Of a DNA stretch of 64,000 nt, positions 11,990-20,459 are shown one piece after another; position 1 is the first letter of the stretch, and the number at the start of each line of letters is the position of its first letter. The notes under the pieces are model-generated. The model had not been told where the DNA came from, made no database searches, and saw nothing but the letters and a program-made list of their open reading frames with translations. This DNA comes from Actinomycetota bacterium. GTDB lineage: Bacteria; Actinomycetota; Rubrobacteria; Rubrobacterales; Rubrobacteraceae. A program made the position numbers and the translations under genes. The stretch is taken from positions 1 through 64,000 of the forward strand of contig CADDYV010000006.1 of NCBI GenBank assembly GCA_902810695.1. The letters run 5' to 3'.

Positions 11990-13333
11990 TCAACGTTTGG
12001 TTTTTATCTGTTGGGTGAGCTCGTGGATCTGGTTGAAAGCGTCGCGGTCGTTGTTGATGAGGTTAGATATTTTGGTTGTGGCGTGCATGACGGTGGAGTG
12101 GTCACGCCCGCCGAATGCTTTTCCTATTTTGGGGAGTGATTCGTCGGTGATCTCGCGGCACAGGTACATGGCTACCTGGCGAGGGTAGGCGAAGGCTTTG
12201 GAACGGCTGGAGCCTACGAGATCTGGCTGAGAGATACCGAAGTAGCGGCAGACTTCGTGCTGGATCAGTTCCACCGGGATCTCGCGATACGGCTGGTCCG
12301 GCAGGATGTCCTTCAGGACCTCTTCGGCGAGCGCAACGCTCACCTCGCGCCCGTACAGCGAAGAGTAGGCTAGTATGCGCACCAGTGCCCCTTCGAGTTC
12401 CCTGATGTTCGTCGAGACCTTCGAGGCTATAAAGGTGAGTACGTCGTCGTGCACTTCGAGTTTGTCCATCGTTGCTTTCTTGCGGAGAATGGCGATTCTC
12501 GTCTCCAGGTCCGGGGGTTGAATGTCGGTTACCAGCCCCCACTCGAAGCGGCTCACCAGCCGGGCTTCGAGAGTCTGGATATACCTCGGGTGCCGGTCGG
12601 AGGTTATGACGATCTGCTTGTTTTCCTCGTAGAGCGCGTTGAAGGTGTGGAAGAACGCCTCTTGGGTCTCTACCTTGTTCTCCAGAAACTGAATGTCGTC
12701 TATGAGCAGAACGTCGTTCTCCCGGTAACGCTTCTGGAAGCCCAGCGGGTCGTTTTCGCCTATTGAGTTTATGAAGTCGTTGGTGAACTGCTCGCAGGTG
12801 ACATAGCGGACCCTCATGCTGGGCTCCTGGTCCTCGACGTACTGCCCGACAGCGTGCAGAAGGTGCGTCTTCCCGAGCCCGACGCCTCCGTAGATGAACA
12901 GCGGGTTGTAGACCACTCCCGGCGTTTCCGCCACCGCCATCGCCGCAGCATGAGAGAACCTGTTGCCCGCCCCGATAACAAAGGTGTCGAAAGTATACTT
13001 GGACTTGAACGGACGCGGCGTCCTGACGTTCAGGACGTGCTCGACGCCGTTTCCCTGTCCCGACACACCACGCCCATTGCCGCCACCGATGCTGACGGCC
13101 ACGGTCGCCTTCTCCTGGCCTAGCGCCGAACCGAGCGCCTCTTCAAGAAGCGGACGAAACCGGCTCTCGATGTACTCTTTGGCGAAGGAGTTGGGAACGG
13201 ATATCTCCAGCCGGTCTCCATCAAGTTCTACGGGCACGATGCCTTCAAACCATACCTTGAGCGAGGAGTCGTCTACCTGCTCGGCGACGTGGTTCAAAAC
13301 CTCGGTCCATATCTCTTCGATCATGCGCGCCAC
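11990..13333 (-). CDS. dnaA: Chromosomal replication initiator DnaA
   Basis: A 447-residue AAA+ initiator. Domain I spans about residues 1-80; domain III has Walker [12 protein letters not shown], Walker [11 protein letters not shown] and the arginine-finger-containing [11 protein letters not shown] segment; domain IV carries the DNA-binding signature [10 protein letters not shown] near the C-terminus. Domain II is short (about residues 85-110, glycine-rich). The start lies 6 bp after the stop of the GHKL-wHTH gene, so the two genes are almost certainly cotranscribed. DnaA boxes near 14.21-14.24 kb at the head of that unit offer a route for autoregulation. Confidence 0.97.
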   Translation of the reverse strand: MARMIEEIWTEVLNHVAEQVDDSSLKVWFEGIVPVELDGDRLEISVPNSFAKEYIESRFRPLLEEALGSALGQEKATVAVSIGGGNGRGVSGQGNGVEHVLNVRTPRPFKSKYTFDTFVIGAGNRFSHAAAMAVAETPGVVYNPLFIYGGVGLGKTHLLHAVGQYVEDQEPSMRVRYVTCEQFTNDFINSIGENDPLGFQKRYRENDVLLIDDIQFLENKVETQEAFFHTFNALYEENKQIVITSDRHPRYIQTLEARLVSRFEWGLVTDIQPPDLETRIAILRKKATMDKLEVHDDVLTFIASKVSTNIRELEGALVRILAYSSLYGREVSVALAEEVLKDILPDQPYREIPVELIQHEVCRYFGISQPDLVGSSRSKAFAYPRQVAMYLCREITDESLPKIGKAFGGRDHSTVMHATTKISNLINNDRDAFNQIHELTQQIKTKR

Positions 13334-13339
13334 GACTTC

Positions 13340-14116
13340 CTACACCCAGGTGGAGATCAGAGCTTCCACGAGATCCCGCCCGAGCGGAGAGACGAGGCGC
13401 TTACCGCTCTCGTCGCTGCTGAGGAGCCCGTGCTCCTCCAGCACCGACAGATCCCGGTAGGCGGTGCTGACGCTGATCTCCAGTATCTCCGCCACCATCG
13501 AAGGTCCCACTTCCCCGCACTCCAGGACCGTCATGAGCACTTTCTGCTGCCGCTCGGAGATGCTCATCCTGGGCACGGCATCTGGATACCTGCGCTGCGA
13601 GGGTGCCTCCGGCACGGCGTTTTCCTCACCTTTGGTAGAAGTCTCCTTGCCGGGAACCGATATCGTGACCACGGTCCCACCCCCGATGTTGTCCTCGATC
13701 GTTACCGCCCCCCCCACCTTCTCCGCTGCGGCGCGCGCGATGCCGAGTCCGGCGCCAACGCCCCGAATCTCGCGTAACGCCTCCGTAGTCGCCCCGCTGA
13801 ACCCGAACTCCAGTGCCCTCTCCTTGTCTGCTATGCCCGGCCCTTTGTCCGAGACCCTTACGGTTCTTCCCCCGTCGAGAACCGAGATGACCACGCCCCT
13901 GTAGCCAGCGTGTATCAGATTCTCGATAATCTCCCTTAGCGCCTCTTCTGGAAAGCCAGCAGCAACTTTCTCCATCACGAGCTTCGAGAATTTTGCGGTC
14001 GCCGCCCGTGGATTCGCAGCCGCCGCCTCGGTTACCTCCGGACGACCATTCTCAGGGTACATAGCGACCCGGATACCAATATCTGCCCTCTCGGGCTCGC
14101 CTCTTGTCTGCTCCAT
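13340..14116 (-). CDS. GHKL-ATPase / winged-helix protein upstream of dnaA
   Basis: A protein of about 258 residues, not recognised as a named family. Residues 43-155 are a GHKL (histidine-kinase/SpoIIAB-type) ATP-binding domain: N-box REIIENLIHAGY (Asn66), G1 box SDKGPGIAD (Asp90) and G2 box GVGAGLGIARAAAEKVGG. There is no phospho-acceptor His domain, so it is not a standard sensor kinase. Residues 183-250 look like a winged helix (SISERQQKVLMTVLECG, then SVSTAYRDLSVLEEHGLL, as in DeoR-type HTHs). Its stop is 6 bp before dnaA. ATG 14116 follows GGGGAT; ATG 14125 and GTG 14179 are alternatives. Context suggests an ATP-responsive regulator in the dnaA unit, but this is inference. Confidence 0.75.
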   Translation of the reverse strand: MEQTRGEPERADIGIRVAMYPENGRPEVTEAAAANPRAATAKFSKLVMEKVAAGFPEEALREIIENLIHAGYRGVVISVLDGGRTVRVSDKGPGIADKERALEFGFSGATTEALREIRGVGAGLGIARAAAEKVGGAVTIEDNIGGGTVVTISVPGKETSTKGEENAVPEAPSQRRYPDAVPRMSISERQQKVLMTVLECGEVGPSMVAEILEISVSTAYRDLSVLEEHGLLSSDESGKRLVSPLGRDLVEALISTWV

Positions 14117-14209
14117 GTGGATCATCCCCAACGCGGAATTTAACGCACCCTGCGCCGCAACGCTATAGCCGGAGCGCACAAAATGCAGTTTTGCAGGGTA
14201 TTAAGGTAT

Positions 14210-14242
14210 TTATCCACAATTTTATCCACAGGCTGTGGATAA
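14210..14242. promoter_or_regulatory. Three DnaA boxes at the dnaA-unit / rpmH divergence
   Basis: Perfect DnaA boxes at 14210-14218, 14222-14230 and 14234-14242, the third inverted. They sit in the 350-bp gap between the GHKL-wHTH gene (minus) and rpmH (plus), where gene direction flips. They are well placed to repress or time transcription of the dnaA unit, and possibly of rpmH. Confidence 0.8.
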
Positions 14243-14466
14243 GTTCCCGTAATGGGTAACTTGAGAGGATCAAAGTGACCCCGAAAGAGCCTTTATGTGT
14301 AGCGTTGAGAAATAAGTTTTGCAGGTATTTTCCAAGATAAGGCAAGCTCTGGTATATACTCGTTACTCTGCGCGAGGCCGAGGAATTTGCTGGATGGCTG
14401 ATGGTGCTTCGGATATACTCTTTTAGACATCAGGATGTTCTTTGAGCTAGTCTGCGAAAGGGTTTT

Positions 14467-14601
14467 ATGAAGCGCACCTATCAACCAAATCGCCGCAAGC
14501 GGGCCAAGACGCACGGATTTCGCAAGCGCATGAGCACGGTTGGTGGACGCAGGGTGATATCCGCCCGCCGCCGCCGCGGACGCAAGCGTTTGGCTGTGTA
14601 G
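14467..14601 (+). CDS. rpmH: Ribosomal protein bL34
   Basis: A 44-residue, extremely basic large-subunit protein starting [18 protein letters not shown] and ending GRKRLAV, the full usual length. It begins the plus-strand arm rpmH-rnpA-yidC-khpB. The rnpA ATG lies 21 bp after its stop. Confidence 0.97.
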   Translation: MKRTYQPNRRKRAKTHGFRKRMSTVGGRRVISARRRRGRKRLAV

Positions 14602-14622
14602 GCTTTGGCCCGGGCTAGGCAC

Positions 14623-14958
14623 ATGCGTCTGACGGACTCGCCGGAGTTTGAACGAGTCTACAAAGAGGGCAGCGCGTATCGTGGGAAGCTGCTCTCCGTG
14701 CACGCCTACCCGAATGGGCTTGGTACGTCGAGGCTTGGCCTCTCTGTCTCGAAGAAGGTGGGAAACGCCGTTACTCGCAACGCGGTTCGGCGCAGGCTCA
14801 AAGAGATTTTCTACTCCGAGGTATCGAACGTGTGCGAGGACCTGGACTTCGTAATATCGGCCCGGCCCGCCTCGGCCTCGGCGTCATTCGAGGAGTTGAG
14901 AGAAGAGTTTGTACGTGCGATACGAAAGCTGGACGACCGCTTAGATCGGGTGGAATAA
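14623..14958 (+). CDS. rnpA: Ribonuclease P protein component
   Basis: The protein cofactor of RNase P, about 111 residues. The hallmark basic helix NAVRRRLKEIF (RNR motif) and the FERVYKEG and LGLSVSKKVGNAVTRN stretches are present. The ATG at 14623 (MRLTDSPEF) is preferred; TTG 14605 in the same frame would add six residues. The RNA partner gene lies at 1483-1883 in this window. Confidence 0.95.
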   Translation: MRLTDSPEFERVYKEGSAYRGKLLSVHAYPNGLGTSRLGLSVSKKVGNAVTRNAVRRRLKEIFYSEVSNVCEDLDFVISARPASASASFEELREEFVRAIRKLDDRLDRVE

Positions 14959-14968
14959 TCGTAGGTAA

Positions 14969-15847
14969 ATGGTGGAATATTTTTTGAGCAATTTATTTCT
15001 CGCGATCAGTCCGGCTAATAATGGCGTTGTAAAGTTTTTTGAGCACGTCCTCAAGCCCCTTACGGACCCCATGGGTCACGGGCTTGAATTTTTCCATGGG
15101 CACGGTGTTCCCTGGTGGCTTTGTGTCGTCGTTATCACTGCCATAGTGAGAACCCTGCTGTTTCCACTGACGATAAAGCAGGTTCGGAGCATGCGCGCCA
15201 TGCAGGAGCTTCAGCCGGAGCTGAAGAAGATCCAGGCGAAGTTCAAAGACAACCGTCAGAAGCAACTGGAAGAGCAGCAGAAGCTGTACCGGGAGCGCGG
15301 TATAAATCCCCTGGGCGGCTGTCTGCCCGCTGTGATCCAGATACCCATATTTATGAGCGTCTACTACGTTATCCGGGAGTTTGGCGGTCTCGGAGGCGTT
15401 CCGGCAACCGTACCGAGCTTCAGGACGGGCGGTACTTTGTGGTTCGACAACCTCACCCAGGCCGACCCGTACCACATACTCCCTATCCTCTCCGCCCTGA
15501 CGATGCTGGCTGCAACCGCTATCACCTCGAAAAGTATCCAGCCCCAGCAGCGAATCCTTATGTACATCCTGCCGTTCGGGATCATGATTTTCCTCTGGAA
15601 TTTCCCAGCCGGTATGTTTATGTACTGGATAACGAACAACGTCATGACCCTGGTTCAGAACTACCTGATTTACCATCACGGACCCGGCAGACATATCATC
15701 TCTTCCAGGATCACGAGCCTCACCCGGGGCGACGAGGAGGAAGATTCGGAAAACGGCAACGAGACCAGCGAGGAAGAAAAGAGGAAGGCCGCAGAGCAAC
15801 AGGCGCGTAAGTTGGCCAAACGCAAGCGGAGAAAGAAGAAGAAATGA
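14969..15847 (+). CDS. yidC: Membrane protein insertase YidC
   Basis: A 292-residue Oxa1/YidC-type insertase that folds proteins into the inner membrane. Hydrophobic spans occur near residues 48-68 (with VVITAIVRTLLFPLTIKQ), 118-135, 165-185 and 190-225. A cytoplasmic coiled loop rich in Gln/Glu/Lys lies between spans 1 and 2 and the cytosolic tail is long, acidic then strongly basic (KLAKRKRRKKKK), typical of ribosome-docking tails. No lipobox is seen. The last 4 bases overlap the next gene. Confidence 0.95.
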   Translation: MVEYFLSNLFLAISPANNGVVKFFEHVLKPLTDPMGHGLEFFHGHGVPWWLCVVVITAIVRTLLFPLTIKQVRSMRAMQELQPELKKIQAKFKDNRQKQLEEQQKLYRERGINPLGGCLPAVIQIPIFMSVYYVIREFGGLGGVPATVPSFRTGGTLWFDNLTQADPYHILPILSALTMLAATAITSKSIQPQQRILMYILPFGIMIFLWNFPAGMFMYWITNNVMTLVQNYLIYHHGPGRHIISSRITSLTRGDEEEDSENGNETSEEEKRKAAEQQARKLAKRKRRKKKK

Positions 15848-16587
15848 CGCAATCGCTGGAATTTAATGCTGCAACAGTAGATGAGGCTCTACAAAGAGCG
15901 TGTGAGAAGCTAGGGCTGAGCCCCGAACAGGTGTCGTATGAGGTCCTGGATCCGGGGAGCGCAGGGTTTTTGGGTATAGGCGCGAGAGATGCGCGTATAT
16001 CCGTCACTCCAGTATCTGCTGAAGAAAACGCCGGGTCGGGCACGAACGAAATCCGCTCTTCTGAGCATTATGCGGAACATAGTAATTCAGGAGCGTACTC
16101 TGAAGACGATACGGCGCAAACGAGGAAACAAGCGGCGTCCCAAGACTTTCTGGACGAGATAGAGCAGTATGTTACCCAAACCGTGCAGAAGATGGGAATA
16201 GATGCTCGCGTGGATGTTTATGATGCCGGAGAATACATCGCGGTGGACGTCGCAGTAGAGGAGACAGGGCTGTTTATAGGACAGAAGGGCGAAACAATAG
16301 ATGCTCTCCAGTATCTCCTGAACGTAACCATGTATAAAAATCGCGAGTACCTGAAGAGGATAGTTATAGACTCAGAGGGTTACCGCCAGCGCCGAATCGA
16401 AGCGATTCAAGGTATGGCTCACCGTACAGCACGGCGGGTTGCTCGTGAGCAGCGACCGATCGAGCTTCCGCCGATGAGCCCTTCAGAACGCAGAATCGTA
16501 CACATCTTCTTGAAGGACAATGGGCGGGTTACAACCGCCAGCAAGGGTAGCGGCGACGACCGCAGGGTTACTATCTCACCCGCCTGA
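15844..16587 (+). CDS. khpB: KhpB / Jag RNA-binding protein
   Basis: A 247-residue RNA-binding protein with an N-terminal Jag domain (residues 3-50, VDEALQRACEKLGL then GFLGIGARDARI), a linker of about 50 acidic residues, a KH-II domain (about 95-170, with GLFIGQKGETIDALQYLLN) and a C-terminal R3H domain (about 175-245, with EQRPIELPPMSPSERRIVH). Family members bind RNA and affect cell elongation and division in Gram-positive bacteria. It overlaps yidC by 4 bp (ATGA). Confidence 0.95.
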   Translation: MTQSLEFNAATVDEALQRACEKLGLSPEQVSYEVLDPGSAGFLGIGARDARISVTPVSAEENAGSGTNEIRSSEHYAEHSNSGAYSEDDTAQTRKQAASQDFLDEIEQYVTQTVQKMGIDARVDVYDAGEYIAVDVAVEETGLFIGQKGETIDALQYLLNVTMYKNREYLKRIVIDSEGYRQRRIEAIQGMAHRTARRVAREQRPIELPPMSPSERRIVHIFLKDNGRVTTASKGSGDDRRVTISPA

Positions 16588-16593
16588 ATAAAT

Positions 16594-16609
16594 GGTTTCA
16601 CGTGAAACT
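16594..16609. promoter_or_regulatory. parS-like site 1
   Basis: The sequence ggtttcacgtgaaact contains the 14-bp palindromic core GTTTCACGTGAAAC of the bacterial parS consensus TGTTTCACGTGAAACA. ParB would nucleate here and spread. It lies between khpB and rsmG, close to parA-parB. Confidence 0.88.
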
Positions 16610-16686
16610 AACTTCTCTATGCGACAATAAATGCCGAACGCAAAGTTTTGTCGCAAATAATTGTTGTCCGAGCTCTTGTGGCGGCT

Positions 16687-16702
16687 AATTTCACGTGAAA
16701 CG
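16687..16702. promoter_or_regulatory. parS-like site 2
   Basis: A second copy, aatttcacgtgaaacg, with the 12-bp core TTTCACGTGAAA, 93 bp after the first and ending 6 bp before the rsmG start. Bound ParB there could hinder rsmG translation or transcription initiation. The short gap between the two sites also has a 7-bp inverted repeat gcgacaa / ttgtcgc starting at 16621. Confidence 0.82.
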
Positions 16703-16708
16703 TATGCA

Positions 16709-17437
16709 ATGAATCCGGAGGAACAGCTATCAAAGCAATTAGAAGTCTGGGGAATAACGCTTGAGGCGGACCGGATAGATGGATTGCTCCGGTATGCTCA
16801 TCTATTGAGCAGTTATCGGCAAGCCAACGTAATAGGGACCAGGGCCCTGTCGCTGATAGTATCCGACCATCTACTAGATTCCTTGAGTTGTTTTTTGTTG
16901 GGACCTCTCAGGAGGGGATCAAGTTTGATTGATGTTGGTTCTGGCGGCGGGTTACCGGGCATACCGCTAAAGCTGATCAGGCCGGACCTTGAGCTATGCT
17001 TGCTGGAAGCTACGGCTAAGAAGGCCAAGTTTCTACGTTACGTGGTAGAGGAACTCGGGTTGAGCCTGACCTCCGTAGTAAATGCGAGGGCAGAGGAGTG
17101 TGGTCATCTACCCGAATACAGGGAGCAATATCAAGTGGCGACCGTCCGAGCGGTCGCTTCCCTGCCGGTAATAATGGAATATAGCGTCCCCCTGGTGCAG
17201 CATGGCGGGTTCGTGGTCGCGCTCAAGGGGGAGATGTGGGACTCTGAAATACGGGAGGGAGAAGAAGCCGCCCACACACTGGGGGCGAAGATTGTCGAGA
17301 TCGTGCCGGTCGAGTTTCTGCCAGAGATCAGTTCCAAGCGTAGTCAGCTAGTAGTTATCCAGAAGTTCACTAATACGCCGGTGAATTACCCTCGGGGACC
17401 TGGGCGACCCAAAAAGCGTCCTTTAGGAAGGCATTAG
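16709..17437 (+). CDS. rsmG: 16S rRNA (guanine-527-N7) methyltransferase
   Basis: A 242-residue SAM-dependent enzyme that methylates G527 of 16S rRNA. The SAM-binding loop reads VGSGGGLPGIPL and the Rossmann core continues through LLEATAKKAKFLRYVVEELGL; a later EVVVIQK-like strand reads QLVVIQKF. ATG 16709 is chosen because the earlier in-frame TTG at 16661 would place the second parS site inside the gene. It is the standard neighbour of parA in Gram-positive bacteria. Confidence 0.95.
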   Translation: MNPEEQLSKQLEVWGITLEADRIDGLLRYAHLLSSYRQANVIGTRALSLIVSDHLLDSLSCFLLGPLRRGSSLIDVGSGGGLPGIPLKLIRPDLELCLLEATAKKAKFLRYVVEELGLSLTSVVNARAEECGHLPEYREQYQVATVRAVASLPVIMEYSVPLVQHGGFVVALKGEMWDSEIREGEEAAHTLGAKIVEIVPVEFLPEISSKRSQLVVIQKFTNTPVNYPRGPGRPKKRPLGRH

Positions 17438-17465
17438 AGACAACTGGTGCTGTTAGCGTGCTAAG

Positions 17466-18233
17466 ATGCCCTCCGTGAGGATGGTAACAGCGATAGTCAA
17501 TCAAAAGGGCGGGGTAGGGAAGAGCACTACAGCAATCAACCTCGGAGCCTATCTCACTGGTATGGGTGAGAAAGTTCTGGTGGTGGACATGGACCCCCAG
17601 GGGAATGCAACCAGCGGACTGGGAGTATCAGCCGGGCCCAACGGATGCATGTACGATGTTTTGCTGGAAGGGAAGCCTCTGCAAGAAGTGGTGCTTCAGA
17701 CCAGCGTTGACGGCCTTCACGTCGCTCCTTCGACGATACACTTGGTAGGGGCGGAGGTAGAGCTGGTATCTGCTCTTGCGCGAGAATTCAAGCTCAAAAA
17801 AGCCATAGAAGCTCTCCCGCTGGATGCGTACAGTAAGGTTCTAATAGACTGTCCGCCGTCTCTCGACTTTCTCACCATAAACGCGCTGACTGCGGCAAAT
17901 GAAGTTTTGATCCCGGTGCAGTGCGAGTACTACGCGCTAGAAGGATTAAATCACCTCCGGGAGACCATAGACGAGGTCAGAAAGCACCTGAATCCGGATT
18001 TGAAGATAGGCGGCGTGTTGCTGACCATGTTCGATACCCGGACCAATCTGGCGCGGCAGGTGGCCGAGGACGTGAGAGCATTCTTCGGAGAGCGGGTGTT
18101 TCGAACCATGATCCCACGCAACATTCGGCTAAGCGAGGCTCCCAGCTTCGGGATGCCGATTACCCTGTACGCTCCGAAAAGCGCCGGTGCTGAAGCGTAC
18201 GCGGCGGTAGCAAAAGAGGTTATGAGCCGGTGA
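17466..18233 (+). CDS. parA: Chromosome-partitioning ATPase ParA/Soj
   Basis: A 255-residue deviant-Walker ATPase that moves ParB-parS complexes and regulates DnaA in some bacteria. The deviant Walker A reads KGGVGKSTTAIN with the signature Lys, Walker A' is VLVVDMDPQGN and Walker B VLIDCPPSLDFLT. It has no N-terminal HTH, as expected for a chromosomal small ParA. The start may be ATG 17466 or the internal ATG five codons on. It overlaps parB by 4 bp. Confidence 0.96.
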   Translation: MPSVRMVTAIVNQKGGVGKSTTAINLGAYLTGMGEKVLVVDMDPQGNATSGLGVSAGPNGCMYDVLLEGKPLQEVVLQTSVDGLHVAPSTIHLVGAEVELVSALAREFKLKKAIEALPLDAYSKVLIDCPPSLDFLTINALTAANEVLIPVQCEYYALEGLNHLRETIDEVRKHLNPDLKIGGVLLTMFDTRTNLARQVAEDVRAFFGERVFRTMIPRNIRLSEAPSFGMPITLYAPKSAGAEAYAAVAKEVMSR

Positions 18234-19111
18234 GCAGGAGAGGGCTCGGACGAGGGCTATCGGCCCTGATAGCCACAGGGGAGAATGTGGGGGGGCTCAA
18301 GTTCGAGGAGTTGCCCATATCCGCAATCCGTCCCAATTCGTTGCAGCCCAGGCGAAACTTCCCAGAGGCGGGGATAAAAGAGCTGGCAGCTTCCATCCGG
18401 GAAGTCGGGATCCTGCAACCGCTCGTCGTCCGCTCGACGGGCAGCGGATTCGAACTAATAGCAGGAGAGCGACGATTACGAGCCGCGAAAGAAGCCGGAC
18501 TCGAGAGGATCCCGGTCCTAATCCGTCAGGCTGCAGAGAACGAGTCCGTAGAGCTCGCGCTCGTCGAGAACTTGCAGAGGGAGGATCTCAATCCCCTGGA
18601 GACCGCGGGCGCGTACCAGGCCCTCATGGACAGCTTCGGGCTTACCAAAGAGCAACTCGCTGTGAGGTTGGGAAAGAGCAGGGCGGCCGTAACCAATACC
18701 CTGCGACTGATGCAGCTTCCGGACTCTGTGAGGGCCATGCTTATAGAGGGGAAACTCACCGAAGGACATGCACGGGCACTTCTGAGCCTGCAGGACGAAG
18801 AACAAATGGTCGCTGTAGCCGAGCAGATCCAAACCAAGAAGCTGTCGGTGCGCAGAACCGAGGAAATCGTCAGGGAGCATATTTCGGGTAGCCAACAATC
18901 CAGGCAGACGACCCAGGAGAAAAAAGAGAAGCCTCAGCAAAGCGCCGAATTCGGCGAAGCTTCCCGGCAGATCCAAGACGCCATCGAGTTGCCTACCAGG
19001 GTCCGGACTCTGCGCCGCGGCGGGAAAGTTGAAATCCGGTTCCGCGAAAAGGAGGAACTGGAGGCTATTGTGGCACTGCTCACCTCGCAGGAAGTCAAAA
19101 AGGAATCATGA
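18230..19111 (+). CDS. parB: Chromosome-partitioning protein ParB
   Basis: A 293-residue CTPase and parS-binding protein. The N-terminal GLGRGLSALI motif contacts ParA; the CTP-binding motif GERRLRAAK sits near residue 83; a helix-turn-helix runs through GLTKEQLAVRLGKSRAAVTN; the C-terminal dimerisation region starts after a Gln/Lys-rich linker. The gene starts with GTG overlapping parA. Two parS-like sites lie 1.5 kb upstream. Confidence 0.96.
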   Translation: MSRRGLGRGLSALIATGENVGGLKFEELPISAIRPNSLQPRRNFPEAGIKELAASIREVGILQPLVVRSTGSGFELIAGERRLRAAKEAGLERIPVLIRQAAENESVELALVENLQREDLNPLETAGAYQALMDSFGLTKEQLAVRLGKSRAAVTNTLRLMQLPDSVRAMLIEGKLTEGHARALLSLQDEEQMVAVAEQIQTKKLSVRRTEEIVREHISGSQQSRQTTQEKKEKPQQSAEFGEASRQIQDAIELPTRVRTLRRGGKVEIRFREKEELEAIVALLTSQEVKKES

Positions 19112-19213
19112 CCCGGTAACTGTGCATTCAATAGGAATTGTAACACAGTAACTTTGGAAAGATCGAGTACAAGCTATAGCCTGCGGCTCAGATGGTGCAA
19201 GGAGGGAGGTCAA

Positions 19214-20437
19214 ATGAGCAGGAAAGCCAGGGTTGCGGGGATGTTTTTGTTTGTTGGCTTGGCGTCCGTCTCGGCGGCTGGGGTCGCCCAAGCTCAGACT
19301 ATTCAGGCTGACAACGACCAGTACTCGCAGATATCCGCGCTACAGGCGAAATCGCAGCAGCAGCAAACGCTGCTGGATCAGAAGGTGGGGGAAATCTCTG
19401 ACGTTGGCTCCAGATTGTCCAAAGCGCAATCACAGGTAACGGGAGCCCAGGTCAGGGCTCGGCAGCTCAAGGGGCAGACCAAAGATCTGAAGAGCGAGCT
19501 TGCGTCCCAGCAGCGTGCCCTTTCGGATTCAAAAGCAGAGTACCGGGCCAGAGCCAGGGCTGCCTACAAAGGTGGAGCCGTGCAAAGCCTGGGCTCTATT
19601 CTGGGAGACCTCTTTCGCCCGGGCAACCGGACGACCGTCACCGATGACTTTCAAGCAGCCAGAGCGATGTTTGAGGGTCGCCAGGTGATCCAGAATTACC
19701 AGCAGTCCAAGCAGGAACTGCAGAATACAGTCAAGCAGTTAAATCAGAAGCGCACCGGCTACGGGCGAGCCCTGGCTCGCGAGAAGACCAGAACCAGGCA
19801 GCTAAATCAGCGCAAACAAGAGCTTCAGAAAGCCATCTCGCGCATAAAAGCCAGCAGGGATCAGATGCAGGCGCATTTAAAGAACCTGCGTTTGCAAGCT
19901 CGGGAGAGGGCGAGGATTCTGAAGCAGGCACCGGCCACCGGGGGAACGACGTACGGGCGGACGCAGGAATTAAAGATCGCGCGCAACGACATCGTGGCTC
20001 GCCGGGTGGCTCCGATCTCCAAGAAAGAATATCTGAGGCTCTACAAAAAGGCGGCCAGGGAGTACGGCTTCGCCAAGGACTGGTACGTGCTCGCAGCGGT
20101 GGGCGAGGTCGAGTCCAACCACGGAGAGAACATGGGACCTTCAAGTTCCGGGGCTCTGGGGCCGATGCAGTTTTTGCCCTCGACCTGGAGAACCGCCGGA
20201 GTGGACGGTAACGGCGACGGGGTGGCGAACATAATGGACCCCAGAGATGCGATACCTGCGGCGGCGGCGTACCTCAAAAAAGGCGGCGCTCCAGAAAACT
20301 GGTACGCGGCGCTCTACTCCTACAACCACGCCGACTGGTACGTAAAAGAAGTCCTGGGAGTGGCCGAGGTCTACCGGCGGCTGGCCGGTGACAACACCGT
20401 AGGACCGTACACCGACCTGATCCAATCCTCCCACTAA
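19214..20437 (+). CDS. Secreted coiled-coil lytic transglycosylase-like protein
   Basis: A 407-residue exported protein. Residues 1-28 are a signal peptide ending AQAQ. Residues about 30-270 are a long Gln-, Arg- and Lys-rich coiled coil like those of PcsB/RipC-type cell-wall hydrolases. Residues about 285-395 resemble a lytic transglycosylase (SLT/MltB-like) domain with the catalytic Glu in GEVESNHGENMGPSS, followed by GALGPMQFLPSTW and YSYNHADWYV. ATG 19214 has GGAGGGAGG just upstream. It follows parB by 100 bp. The likely role is peptidoglycan cleavage during growth or division; the coiled coil would regulate or tether it. Confidence 0.87.
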   Translation: MSRKARVAGMFLFVGLASVSAAGVAQAQTIQADNDQYSQISALQAKSQQQQTLLDQKVGEISDVGSRLSKAQSQVTGAQVRARQLKGQTKDLKSELASQQRALSDSKAEYRARARAAYKGGAVQSLGSILGDLFRPGNRTTVTDDFQAARAMFEGRQVIQNYQQSKQELQNTVKQLNQKRTGYGRALAREKTRTRQLNQRKQELQKAISRIKASRDQMQAHLKNLRLQARERARILKQAPATGGTTYGRTQELKIARNDIVARRVAPISKKEYLRLYKKAAREYGFAKDWYVLAAVGEVESNHGENMGPSSSGALGPMQFLPSTWRTAGVDGNGDGVANIMDPRDAIPAAAAYLKKGGAPENWYAALYSYNHADWYVKEVLGVAEVYRRLAGDNTVGPYTDLIQSSH

Positions 20438-20459
20438 ATACCGGGGGAAGCGGGCGCCG

